DNA of 47,626 nucleotides from Marinomonas communis (GCF_004363305.1 NZ_SNZA01000007.1:108838-156463), one strand, 5' to 3'; counted from the stretch's first letter, positions 26,677 through 34,578 are shown. Translations and numbers: made by a program. The notes: generated by a model not told the origin, from the sequence alone.

Positions 26677-27401
26677 TAAAGCCAATGAACAATCCCTTAG
26701 AAAACTAAGGGGATCATTCTAGAAATACAACTACATATACAGACTAACTTTAACTATGAAAAATATAAGGCAGTAGCCATGAAGAGATTAAACTCTTATT
26801 TGAGTCTCAAGCTGAGGCTCAATCAAGCAGCAACTTTAAATGCAAAAATACGCTGAACAGTAAATAAACTTATCAATATCGAGAGTTGTTAATACTCTCA
26901 TAAAATTAAGAGTAAGGTAGGTAGCAATACCTGAAATTGATAGTTCGCTAATGGGATCGTTTAGTAAGTAACATGAAGCCAGAATTACATGAAAAAATAC
27001 ACGTGATATCTCCTATAGAGATTATCATCTGTTTAGCAACTGATAGTCTTAATCGATTCTCAGAAGAGAACAGCAAAACGGAAGATGCCGCAACAAAAAC
27101 TTGCAGAAAAGCTCACGTTTGTTACAGCCCTTTTTCATCTGGAAAAACTTACAATGAAATCATAACCCAGGCTCTACTCATACTTCTTATCACTGCTAAG
27201 TCTTTACTTATGCTTAAGGCTACAAGTAAAAAGCAACTCAAGCTCAAGAAGACTCAATTAAACCAGTTGCTACTATGGAAAAGTAGTTTAATCCGAGCCC
27301 CGCCAGTATTGTTTTCCTAATCACTCTTTCATTAAATACTAAAGGAAAAGGGCGTACCTGTATCATGATACACCCATAGGGAAGATATACCTTAAGCTAG
27401 A
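26677..27401. other. Gene-poor stretch of the island
   Basis: No convincing gene in about 725 bp. It has several micro-ORFs (for example 25 codons from ATG 26779) and a 115-codon ORF at 26973-27320 that lacks a ribosome-binding site and has an unnatural composition. Hairpins are seen at 26692-26714 (CCCTTAG/CTAAGGG core), 26881-26899 (GAGAGT/ACTCTC) and a perfect palindrome GTATCATGATAC at 27360-27371. It could be decayed genes, a structured RNA or a packaging/origin region. Confidence 0.4.
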
Positions 27402-28277
27402 CTAGAAGTCCCCCTCTACGCCTTCCTCAAGATATTCGTCTTCGTCGTCAAAGCCATAAGGATCATCCTCAATGAACTCCTTAAGATGCTGTGCGATCCC
27501 CTTGAGCATATGCGGAGAGTACATTTCTAGTGCTCTTACGAAGACTTCCGGTTGCTGCTGAGGTTTATTGCCAAAGGTTTTTGCAATCCTCTTAGACCAC
27601 TCAAGGGCTAACCTATCTTCCCATCCATCATCAATGACTCTTCCATTTTGGTTGAAGGCCATAGCTTCCTTCCAAGACATTCCCAAAGCCACACTTTGCC
27701 AGTCATGAGGCTGCAACTCTCGGATCTCATTAAGTTTCTTCCTCATGCGGGACACAGTGGCACTGCCGACTTTACAGATGGTAGCGACTTCACGCTTAGA
27801 TAAGCCTTTATCCATCGCTATGAACAGCCAAGCACGATTGAACTTATCATCTCTAGTCATCGCCAGCTTATCCTTAGAATTAAGCCTTGTGGACTCAGCC
27901 ATAGCTAAAACTAAAGAACCACTAAACACGCGCACAGGAATCTCAAGGATCTTGATCTTCTTCAGTCCTTGAACTCTCTTATAAGCCATCAAACGATGAT
28001 GACCATCTAACACATACCACTTAAAGCCTGACCACCAGACAACAATGGGATCAAGCCTGTTTCCACTCTCGTTGAAGATGGCATCCATTAGGTTTCTTAT
28101 GTGCTGTTCTTTGGAGGCTGTATCATTTGCTAGGTCTCTAGGTTGAAAGACCTCGATAGCTTCATGGATTTGCTCTAGGTGTAGTAAAGAGTCAACTTTG
28201 GGTTCTGCTTTACCGTTGGCTTGTTCTTGTTCAAGTTTCTCAAACACTTCAGTAAAAGTGGCTGTCATCAAAGACAT
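27402..28277 (-). CDS. ParB-like nuclease-domain protein
   Basis: A 291-aa protein. The N-terminal ParB/sulfiredoxin fold is seen at about 30-120, with VLDGHHRLMAYKRV (about 92-105) in place of the usual GERRxRA nucleotide motif. A helix-turn-helix follows (LSKREVATICKVGSATVSRMRKKL, about 160-183). The C-terminus is very acidic (DDPYGFDDEDEYLEEGVEG). GGAG lies 7 nt before the ATG. There is no ParA partner and no obvious parS, so it is more likely a regulator or nucleoid-type protein of the island than a partition protein. It is co-directional with the serine recombinase. Confidence 0.75.
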   Translation of the reverse strand: MSLMTATFTEVFEKLEQEQANGKAEPKVDSLLHLEQIHEAIEVFQPRDLANDTASKEQHIRNLMDAIFNESGNRLDPIVVWWSGFKWYVLDGHHRLMAYKRVQGLKKIKILEIPVRVFSGSLVLAMAESTRLNSKDKLAMTRDDKFNRAWLFIAMDKGLSKREVATICKVGSATVSRMRKKLNEIRELQPHDWQSVALGMSWKEAMAFNQNGRVIDDGWEDRLALEWSKRIAKTFGNKPQQQPEVFVRALEMYSPHMLKGIAQHLKEFIEDDPYGFDDEDEYLEEGVEGDF

Positions 28278-28363
28278 AGTAATTCTCCGGTTAATGAATG
28301 ATTTGACAGAAGAGGGAGCGCTTCTCCCCCAGAACTGTCCCGTAATTCAAAAACCGTTTACTA

Positions 28364-28933
28364 TCAGATGTTTACCTTATGTGCTCGACAAGCCCTCTTA
28401 ACGGAGGTTGTAGAGATCCCAAAGTGATCCGCAGTAGTCTTGATCGATGCTTGGTTCGAAGCTCTCCAAGAGGCGACTGCCTCATCATCAATCACTTTTT
28501 CCTTGCCTAAGTTACGACCTTCAGCTCTAGCCCTCTCAATGCCAGCCATCTGCCTAGCCTTGATGTTCGATCTCTCAAGTTCAGCTACAGCTGATAACAT
28601 CGTCAACATAGCTTTCCCGATAGGTGTTGATAGATCAAAGCCCTCACGCAAAGACACCACTGAGACGCCCTGAGATTGCATCAGATCGACAGTCTCAAGA
28701 ACATCTATCGTATGCCTCCCAAGGCGATCAATGGCGCTTACAATCACTGTATCGCCCTCTCGAACGTACTCAAGGAGCGCCTTCATGCCCTCCCGCTTTG
28801 ATGACTTGATAACACCAGAAACAGCATCATCAGCAAACCACTTATCAACGTTATGCTTCTTAGCGATTTGATGTTTCTGACTCTCGTTAGATTGACCGTC
28901 ACTGCTGATACGAACATATGCAACTGTAGCCAT
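28364..28933 (-). CDS. Serine recombinase (resolvase/invertase family)
   Basis: A 189-aa small serine recombinase. The catalytic Ser10 lies in YVRISSDGQ, with the conserved IDRLGRHTIDVLETV (Arg) segment and the E-helix AMLTMLSAVAELERSNIKAR. A C-terminal helix-turn-helix (KTTADHFGISTTSVKRACR) binds DNA. The ATG at 28933 has GGAGGG upstream; the frame extends 18 codons further without support. It is probably a resolvase for multimers or an invertase, distinct from the island integrase. Candidate binding repeats lie just upstream. Confidence 0.88.
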   Translation of the reverse strand: MATVAYVRISSDGQSNESQKHQIAKKHNVDKWFADDAVSGVIKSSKREGMKALLEYVREGDTVIVSAIDRLGRHTIDVLETVDLMQSQGVSVVSLREGFDLSTPIGKAMLTMLSAVAELERSNIKARQMAGIERARAEGRNLGKEKVIDDEAVASWRASNQASIKTTADHFGISTTSVKRACRAHKVNI

Positions 28934-28941
28934 AAGCCCTC

Positions 28942-29022
28942 CATTAGGTGGATCAAAAGGTGGGGTCAATATAACAAACTGGATCAATGACTTGTCAACA
29001 GCTTTGAGCTAGGCATTAGGTG
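28942..29022. repeat. Short direct repeat upstream of the serine recombinase
   Basis: ATTAGGTGGATC near 28943-28955 and ATTAGGTGGGATC near 29009-29022 differ by one inserted base and lie about 65 bp apart. They sit just upstream of the recombinase start, where res-type or autoregulatory sites occur. Confidence 0.4.
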
Positions 29023-29093
29023 GGATCTTTGGGGTGGCTCATAAGGTATACCCTGTGAGCTATAGCAGAATAACTTGATCAGCCAGCAACAAT

Positions 29094-29167
29094 GGTAACT
29101 TAACAACTTGATATGTTTACTTGACATCAAATGAAATGATGTTACCTTAACAATCTCATTTGGTAAC
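29094..29167 (+). promoter_or_regulatory. Promoter and operators of the HTH regulator
   Basis: GGTAAC (29094-29099), GTTACC (29141-29146) and GGTAAC (29162-29167), each followed by TTAACAA-like bases, surround a consensus -35 TTGACA (29121-29126). Three copies of one hexamer around a promoter look like operators for the repressor encoded directly downstream. The -10 would lie within or next to the middle copy. Confidence 0.55.
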
Positions 29168-29186
29168 TAAACAGTCAGAGGGGATT

Positions 29187-30014
29187 ATGAATATCATCGA
29201 ATTTCTAGTTAAGCATCACAACCTTAACCAGTCACAAATAGCTGAAGCCGTTGGAGTATCTAGAGCACAGGTATCTAAATGGAAATCAGGTGACTCTATC
29301 TCATTTGAGAAAAGAGAAGCTCTTCAAAAGCTATGTGGAGCATTCACTGATGATTTCGAAGTTTTTAGCATGTTTGGCACAGAGGAATCAGCTGTGTACT
29401 GGTCTCAAGTTGCTCAAGAAGTAGATACATGGAGCTGGCTTGGCGGATCACCAGATGAAGACTGGGTTCATCTAAACGTTTATCAAGTACTAAAGGCATT
29501 AACAGATTCTGGGTTCATCGCCCCAAATGAAACTTTGGAAGACAAGAAAGACGATGAACATTTCCTTGAGATCTTCAGAACAGCAGTTGTGTACACTGGT
29601 ACTATCGATAAGTGGGTAGACCTTTATATGGGTAACTATGACATGGACTCAACTATGGACATCACTGAAGAAGTCTTTGCATCCTTAGCTGATTTAAGCG
29701 TTTACCACATCATTAATGAGAGCAAAGATGTACCAGAAAGCGCCCAACTGTTCAGTACATCCACCTACTCAAAATTGAACCAACTGATTCACCAGTACTG
29801 CCTTCAGCGAACACACAACAACCTGCCTATAATGGAAGACTACTTCAAGATTCTTACTGAGAATCCAGAAGTTCTAAACGATGACTTCTTCAAAGCTGAT
29901 GCTATCGATGAGTATATTTCTTTCAACGACAGAGTTGTACGAGCTGAAGTAATGGCTCTAAGAATGCAAGTTGAAAGCCTTCAGATGGAAATAGCTAAGC
30001 TCAAGGCTAAGTAA
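29187..30014 (+). CDS. XRE-type HTH regulator of the island
   Basis: A 275-aa protein. An N-terminal Cro/C1-type helix-turn-helix (LNQSQIAEAVGVSRAQVSKWKSG, about 14-36) is followed by an unrecognised acidic helical domain and a C-terminal coiled coil (EVMALRMQVESLQMEIAKLKAK). GAGGGG lies close upstream of the ATG at 29187, preferred to the TTG at 29160. It diverges from the serine recombinase-ParB pair and is probably the master repressor of the island, acting on the GGTAAC sites. The large C-terminal part has no LexA-type peptidase motif, so release would not be by RecA-stimulated self-cleavage. Confidence 0.82.
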   Translation: MNIIEFLVKHHNLNQSQIAEAVGVSRAQVSKWKSGDSISFEKREALQKLCGAFTDDFEVFSMFGTEESAVYWSQVAQEVDTWSWLGGSPDEDWVHLNVYQVLKALTDSGFIAPNETLEDKKDDEHFLEIFRTAVVYTGTIDKWVDLYMGNYDMDSTMDITEEVFASLADLSVYHIINESKDVPESAQLFSTSTYSKLNQLIHQYCLQRTHNNLPIMEDYFKILTENPEVLNDDFFKADAIDEYISFNDRVVRAEVMALRMQVESLQMEIAKLKAK

Positions 30015-30051
30015 ACGCTAGAACTAAGCTTACTGCATATAGAGTAGATAA

Positions 30052-30084
30052 AAGGGTCGGCAGCTTAATCTGTCGGCCTTTTTT
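30052..30084 (+). terminator. Terminator of the HTH regulator
   Basis: An 11-bp stem with three G-U pairs (AGGGTCGGCAG/CTGTCGGCCTT), a 6-nt loop and a T6 run. Confidence 0.8.
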
Positions 30085-30289
30085 GATATTGGGTGTCCCT
30101 AGTTTTTGTACAAATGATGAGGGGGCTAAGGGGGGGAAACAGGCAGTTGCTTACTACGTATATGGGCTCAAAAATTTGTCACAAAAAATTCAGCACATTT
30201 CTAGCAGTTGATACATGATCCACATCAAGGCCAATTTAAGAGAACATCTCTAGACTCACTTATAGTCCATACGTTCAAGGAGGAACAAG

Positions 30290-30469
30290 ATGAACAACCT
30301 AGAATCTCTATTCTCAATGCTTAGTAACATCACTATCGAAGACATCTCCCAAGCGCCACACGAAGAGCAGCCTCAGCTAGTGGACAATATTGAAGACCTG
30401 CAGGATCGCCTTAAAGCCATTCTTAGCGCTACAAGCCAATCAGCCCCAGCACACCCAAGCATCCATTAG
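30290..30469 (+). CDS. Small hypothetical protein, 59 aa
   Basis: Not recognised. A 59-aa acidic protein (MNNLESLFSMLSNITIEDIS...) with an amphipathic helix around LVDNIEDLQDRLKAILSA and a Pro/Ser-rich tail. The ribosome-binding site is near-perfect (AAGGAGG, 7 nt before the ATG), and a TATAGT -10 lies at 30261-30266. An inverted repeat TTGAT-N11-ATCAA (30208-30228) lies upstream. Regular codon use and strong initiation signals favour a real gene, perhaps a regulator or anti-host peptide. Confidence 0.7.
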   Translation: MNNLESLFSMLSNITIEDISQAPHEEQPQLVDNIEDLQDRLKAILSATSQSAPAHPSIH

Positions 30470-30589
30470 TCATCCAAGCGTATCGAGAGTGTCTTACCTT
30501 TAGGCACTCTCTCCCTTACTCATAGCAGCTCAATTAGTTACACTCAGGCATCACCTATGGACAACTGTGAGCGCCACTCAATGCAACTC

Positions 30590-31267
30590 ATGAAGACACT
30601 GCTAACATCAGTCATTCTTTTGTGCCTCTTCCAACCAGCTTGGGCAGACCAGCCAGTAAAGAAATCAAAGTCATCCATCTGTCATAGGCCAAACACAGAG
30701 TTCTACTCTCGAACAAAGAACTTCACCGCATATGAAACGATTGAGGCTTGTCTTGCTAGCGGGGGGAGATTACCTAAAGGTCAGTCTTTGAGCCCTTCTA
30801 AGAGCCCGTCTGTGTCGTCTAAATCGAAGGAGTTACTGCCTTCAGTCTATGACCGTGATCATTTTGGATATGGCTGGAATGACGATGACAAAGACTGCCA
30901 GAACACAAGACATGAACTATTGATCAGCTCATCTACAATCCCTGTGACCTTCAAAGATTCCAAGAAATGCAAAGTAGCTAGAGGCAGATGGATTTCAATG
31001 TTTACCGGAGACATCATAACTGATGCATCTAAGCTTCAGATTGATCATGTAGTACCTCTAAAGTGGGCATGGATTCATGGCGCTAACTCTTGGACTAGAG
31101 CTAAACGTGTAGAGTTCGCTAATGACCCGATCAATATCATTGCTGTAGAAGGCGTTTTAAACGGCTCAAAAAGTGACCGAGGCCCAGATGAGTGGCTGCC
31201 CCCGAAGAATCAAGAGCAGTACAAAGCGCGTTTTCAAAGGGTGGTACTTAAGTACGGCTTGAAGTAA
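30590..31267 (+). CDS. Secreted HNH nuclease (GmrSD/DUF1524-like)
   Basis: A 225-aa protein from the ATG at 30590, which gives a clean signal peptide (MKTLLTSVILLCLFQPAWA). In-frame ATGs at 30557 and 30581 exist and no ribosome-binding site is decisive. The mature N-terminus has a Cys-containing module (SICHRPN...YETIEACLASGGRLPK). The C-terminal HNH-type core shows QIDHVVPLKWAWIHGA (Asp-His) and LNGSKSDRGPDEWLPP. Homologous nucleases are found free and secreted, with roles in DNA degradation or nutrition. A signal peptide argues against a restriction role inside the cell. Confidence 0.8.
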   Translation: MKTLLTSVILLCLFQPAWADQPVKKSKSSICHRPNTEFYSRTKNFTAYETIEACLASGGRLPKGQSLSPSKSPSVSSKSKELLPSVYDRDHFGYGWNDDDKDCQNTRHELLISSSTIPVTFKDSKKCKVARGRWISMFTGDIITDASKLQIDHVVPLKWAWIHGANSWTRAKRVEFANDPINIIAVEGVLNGSKSDRGPDEWLPPKNQEQYKARFQRVVLKYGLK

Positions 31268-31317
31268 ATCTGAGGAAATAGGCTAACCGATTAACCATTG
31301 GCTAGCCCTATTTTCGT

Positions 31318-32601
31318 TTAACGCTCATTGAGCGGATATGAGATGCTTGAAATCGCTTCCATCTTAGCCTCTAAGGTATAACCACCTGAGTAAAGGCCAT
31401 AGGTTATATTCTTCTTCTCATGCCCAAGCAGCTCCATAGATAAGTTCTCAGGGACATTTGCATTCTCAAGAAGTGTAGTGAAAGTCTTTCGAATTGAATG
31501 GAATACTTTACTTTCATCAAAGCCCATTTCAGTTTTCAAGTTACCAAATCGCTTACCAATAGCGCTAGATCTCTGCCCTGTACTTGGGGTGAACTTTAAG
31601 CCAGACAACAGGAACCCGTCTTTAGAGCTTTGTAGTAAACGTCGAATCAAAGGCTTTAACTCTGGATGCACTGGTATCTTTCTATACCCTGCTTCAGTTT
31701 TACTAGATGTGATCTCCAAAACCTCTTCAGAGCAGCTATCGCATCGCAGCATACAGATCTCATCTATCCGAGCACCTGTATACATCCCAATATAAATCAG
31801 GTCAGCAAGTATATGATCGTTCTTCTTGGCACGCCTCCAGATTTGAACAATCTCTTTTGGCTCAAAGGGAATCCATGAGTTTGAATTGCCTGTCTTCTTC
31901 ATTCTCTGCCTACGATTATACTGATCATTAGCTGTAACGATTTTAGGCAATGAAAAAGGTGTATCTGCTTCTTCAATTTTCCCTTGATCAATCAAGTAGT
32001 TCCAAATCATTCTCGCAACTTTGAAGCGCTTCTCAATACTAGCTTTTGACAGTCCCTGAACTTTCATCAAGTGATCAACCCACTTGCGGATATTGTCCTT
32101 GGTCATTGCTCTAACGGTTGGGAACCTCTGAACAATCTCCTTAGCTATAGATAAATATGAGTTGCGTGTCTTTACGTTGGTTGAGTTGATTGTCAAAGCC
32201 CATTTCTCTACTTCTGCAGCAAGAATAACTTCGTCACTGAATGCCGCTGTTGCGATCTTATCAGCTCTTTCCTTTTCCCCTTTTGCAATCAGCTTATCAA
32301 TCAGGTCTGTCGCTGCGTACCAAACTGCAGGATCAGATTCTCCCCGCTTCGCAGCACTCTCTATCTCAGCCCTTATCTCAAGTCCAAACTCATAGTCAGG
32401 ATCTTTGCTATGCCTTCTAGCAATCTCGATAAGCTTCTTCCATTCAGAAACAATCCCCATAGCTTTAGCCTCAGCTTTTGCTTTGTGGGACTCTCCTGTG
32501 CTCTTGATAAATTTTGTTTTTCCGAAGTGAGACTGGACGTCTCTTGGAATTTTTAGAGTTGCAAAATATACGTGTCGCTTCTTCTCAATGTATGCCATCA
32601 T
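31318..32601 (-). CDS. int: Tyrosine integrase of the ssrA island
   Basis: A 427-aa site-specific recombinase. It has an N-terminal arm-type domain, a SAM-like core-binding domain (about 150-220), and a catalytic domain with Arg in YTGARIDEI, His-x-x-Arg in VFHSIRKTF, His in LLGHEKKN and the nucleophile Tyr in TYGLYSGGYT. AGG lies 6 nt before the first of two adjacent ATG codons. Placed next to attR and reading inward, it is expected to recombine the 18-bp ssrA repeats. No separate excisionase is obvious. Confidence 0.93.
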   Translation of the reverse strand: MMAYIEKKRHVYFATLKIPRDVQSHFGKTKFIKSTGESHKAKAEAKAMGIVSEWKKLIEIARRHSKDPDYEFGLEIRAEIESAAKRGESDPAVWYAATDLIDKLIAKGEKERADKIATAAFSDEVILAAEVEKWALTINSTNVKTRNSYLSIAKEIVQRFPTVRAMTKDNIRKWVDHLMKVQGLSKASIEKRFKVARMIWNYLIDQGKIEEADTPFSLPKIVTANDQYNRRQRMKKTGNSNSWIPFEPKEIVQIWRRAKKNDHILADLIYIGMYTGARIDEICMLRCDSCSEEVLEITSSKTEAGYRKIPVHPELKPLIRRLLQSSKDGFLLSGLKFTPSTGQRSSAIGKRFGNLKTEMGFDESKVFHSIRKTFTTLLENANVPENLSMELLGHEKKNITYGLYSGGYTLEAKMEAISSISYPLNER

Positions 32602-32705
32602 GATCTACCTTTAATGGACGGTTTACCCCACACATTTCCCCAACATTTTTCAAAAAAAACCATCTATTTCAATAGTTTCAAGAGGTTAAGTGTGAAAGGT
32701 AGAGC

Positions 32706-32723
32706 CTCCCCCCATCTCCACCA
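32706..32723 (+). repeat. attR
   Basis: The second copy of CTCCCCCCATCTCCACCA, the displaced original 3' end of ssrA. It is followed 9 bp later by the native ssrA terminator. Confidence 0.93.
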
Positions 32724-32732
32724 GACGTCTAA

Positions 32733-32766
32733 GAAAAAGGCCGCTCAGCAATGAGCGGCCTTTTTT
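32733..32766 (+). terminator. Original ssrA terminator, displaced
   Basis: AAAAGGCCGCTCA/TGAGCGGCCTTTT with a 4-nt loop and T6. It lies 10 bp beyond attR, the distance expected for the native terminator of ssrA before integration. Confidence 0.85.
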
Positions 32767-32945
32767 GTGTCTTCGACTTAGCAAACCAGTACGATTCCAT
32801 ACGATCCCTCCTCGCACAGACCCACTGTTGAGAAAAACTTAATACTTGGGTGAAAAAGCATCGTTTGTTCACTTAAATGCCGTTAATTACCATATAGATT
32901 GGTAATAACGATTTCTGCTTTCTTCTCTCTTTTGGAGTCTATTTT

Positions 32946-33131
32946 ATGAATACATTCAACAACGGGTCTTTTACTTCTCAAGTTTTGAGCAATGTTAAGC
33001 TTGTTAGTTTTAGCCGCGTTTCAAACCTGTTGGTAAGCTTGTTTAAACGCCAATCTAAAGCTGCGAAACGTCCAGCGGATATGGAAGTTGATAACCTCGA
33101 TTGGTACCGTACATTCCCAATCGAAAAGTAA
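32946..33131 (+). CDS. Small hypothetical protein, 61 aa
   Basis: Not recognised. A 61-aa basic protein with GGAG 8 nt before the ATG, a central hydrophobic-basic helix (VSNLLVSLFKRQSKAAKR) and a C-terminal DWYRTFP segment. It lies outside the island and is transcribed alone. The Arg/Lys-rich helix with a short aromatic tail recalls small DUF1127-like proteins, but the match is weak. Confidence 0.55.
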   Translation: MNTFNNGSFTSQVLSNVKLVSFSRVSNLLVSLFKRQSKAAKRPADMEVDNLDWYRTFPIEK

Positions 33132-33234
33132 GCCTCTCATCACTACAACTGAGGGAATAAAAATAATATCCTCTGTTTTAGTTTTCCGTCCGCTCTCTCT
33201 TCCCCACTCGCACAGACCTTAACCTCTTCATTCG

Positions 33235-33729
33235 TCATTGAAAGCTGACTAGCGTCTTTGAATATGTTGGCCAAAGTATCCGAAACTCGTTGACCAAGCT
33301 TTTAGCCTTTCTAGAATGCGTCTCGCCGTGCAAACGCGAGGCTATGTATGCAAGATCTACGTAGGCAGACATAGCTTTCTGTTTGTGAGAGTTGTCAAAT
33401 TCACCATTTATAATTTCATGCAAGAGCACGATGGTGTTCTCTAAAAAATTAGACTGATGACTGTCCTCTTTCCATTGGCAAAACTTAGAGCAGTTTAAGC
33501 AGGCTTCAACGCTAAACTTGAGCACGTCGCTTAAGCCTCCAAAACGTCGAAGCATTTCTAAACTGATGCGGAATGCGTCCTGATAATAAGCATCGGCCAG
33601 TACCACTTCTCCATAACAAAAAGCGCTATGAGCCTTTAAATTTAGGTCGTGATACCGAGCAAGAAGCGTCGGCAATGTAGCGTTTTTATCCAGTATGGCA
33701 GTGTCATCAGTCATTTTATAGAGAACCAT
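33235..33729 (-). CDS. TPR-like hypothetical protein downstream of cysH
   Basis: A 164-aa helical protein. The segment YHDLNLKAHSAFCYGEVVLADAYYQDAFRIS resembles one tetratricopeptide repeat, and two further helical hairpins follow. The ATG at 33729 has AGG 7 nt upstream; an alternative ATG at 33714 has none. It begins 9 bp after the cysH stop codon and is probably co-transcribed with it. I do not recognise a specific family. Confidence 0.65.
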   Translation of the reverse strand: MVLYKMTDDTAILDKNATLPTLLARYHDLNLKAHSAFCYGEVVLADAYYQDAFRISLEMLRRFGGLSDVLKFSVEACLNCSKFCQWKEDSHQSNFLENTIVLLHEIINGEFDNSHKQKAMSAYVDLAYIASRLHGETHSRKAKSLVNEFRILWPTYSKTLVSFQ

Positions 33730-33737
33730 CGCAATGC

Positions 33738-34355
33738 CTAAAGCTTGGTGTGCAGACCACACTCACGATTTGCTAATGCCTTAGTTGGATCAAAGTATCG
33801 CTCTACATTTGGCAAATCAAAACGATCAAGGTAAGCCTGCATATCTGCTTCAGTCCAATGTAAAAGCGGTGCCACTTTTAACATGCCATTTGGACCTTCA
33901 CCGAAGACTTCCATCTCTTTACGAAACTCAGTTTGCTCGCTTCTTACCGCTGTAAACCAAACATCAGGTGCTTGCTCACGCATAGCACGACTAAATGGCT
34001 CTAGTTTAAACTGCTCGGTAAACTCAGCATGACGAGGGTCATCCACACTCGGAATCCCGCCCATTGAAGCATCACAACGAGCCGCTGAGACTTTAGGAGT
34101 GTAAACTTCGATATTCAAACTCAGTTTATCCATCAACTGTTGGGCAACCTTGTAGGTATGCGGTGTGTTATAACCCGAGTCAATCCATACCACCTTCATA
34201 TCTGGCTTTATCTGGGTCACCATATGCAAAATCACTGCTTCATAAGGCCCAAAGTTCGTGGTAGTAACAGGTGCTTTAGCGTAACGCAGAGCGTGTTCGA
34301 TAATTCGTTCTGGTTCAAGGAAGGCAAAATCACGATTACTCTGTTCTATGTTCAA
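33738..34355 (-). CDS. cysH: Phosphoadenosine phosphosulfate reductase CysH
   Basis: A 205-aa protein from the TTG at 34355, preceded by GGAG and GAG and giving the natural N-terminus MNIEQSNRDFAFL. The frame is open for 130 more codons upstream but these look non-coding. Reduces PAPS to sulfite with thioredoxin. Family motifs are TTTNFGPYEAVILHM (PAPS-binding loop), WIDSGYNT, TAVRSEQTEFR and the C-terminal catalytic ECGLH. The extra Cys pairs of APS reductases with iron-sulfur clusters are absent, so PAPS is the likely substrate. Confidence 0.88.
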   Translation of the reverse strand: MNIEQSNRDFAFLEPERIIEHALRYAKAPVTTTNFGPYEAVILHMVTQIKPDMKVVWIDSGYNTPHTYKVAQQLMDKLSLNIEVYTPKVSAARCDASMGGIPSVDDPRHAEFTEQFKLEPFSRAMREQAPDVWFTAVRSEQTEFRKEMEVFGEGPNGMLKVAPLLHWTEADMQAYLDRFDLPNVERYFDPTKALANRECGLHTKL

Positions 34356-34578
34356 TGTCTCAATCTCCGCTGAAATGGAAAAATTTGACAAGACATTAAA
34401 GATAAAGAGAATCAATTGCAAATAACAATAAATTCCATTTGATGAGAAATATAATTTAGACTTCGTAATAAATGTCCAAATACATTGAAAACCAACTTTC
34501 ACAGTACAGCTGATGTTATGTTCGACAGGGAGTACATCGGTTATAAATGCTGTGGCAAGTATTCTTTGGAGTGTAGGA

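Larger units (their letters stand above)
24922..32723. mobile_element. 7.8-kb integrative island in ssrA
   Basis: It is delimited by 18-bp direct repeats matching the ssrA 3' end, with a tyrosine integrase gene next to attR reading inward. Contents in order: a two-helix membrane protein, a KilA-N protein, small ORFs, a ParB-like protein, a serine recombinase, an HTH regulator, a 59-aa protein, a secreted HNH nuclease and the integrase. No capsid, tail, conjugation or replication-initiator gene is visible, so it is too small for a prophage or ICE. It may be a phage satellite, a mobilisable defence island or a decayed element. Confidence 0.92.

Noticed and set aside
26973..27320. A 115-codon ORF in the gene-poor part of the island
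   Set aside because: No ribosome-binding site, low-complexity Lys/Leu composition, and other frames in the same stretch look no worse. Left as part of the unassigned region.
30208..30228. An FNR-like site TTGAT...ATCAA
   Set aside because: The halves are 11 nt apart, whereas FNR sites need 4. Kept only as a plain inverted repeat.
24922..32705. CRISPR array or retron in the island
   Set aside because: No regularly spaced repeats and no reverse transcriptase ORF are present; the short repeats seen are two- or three-copy operator-like or coding repeats.
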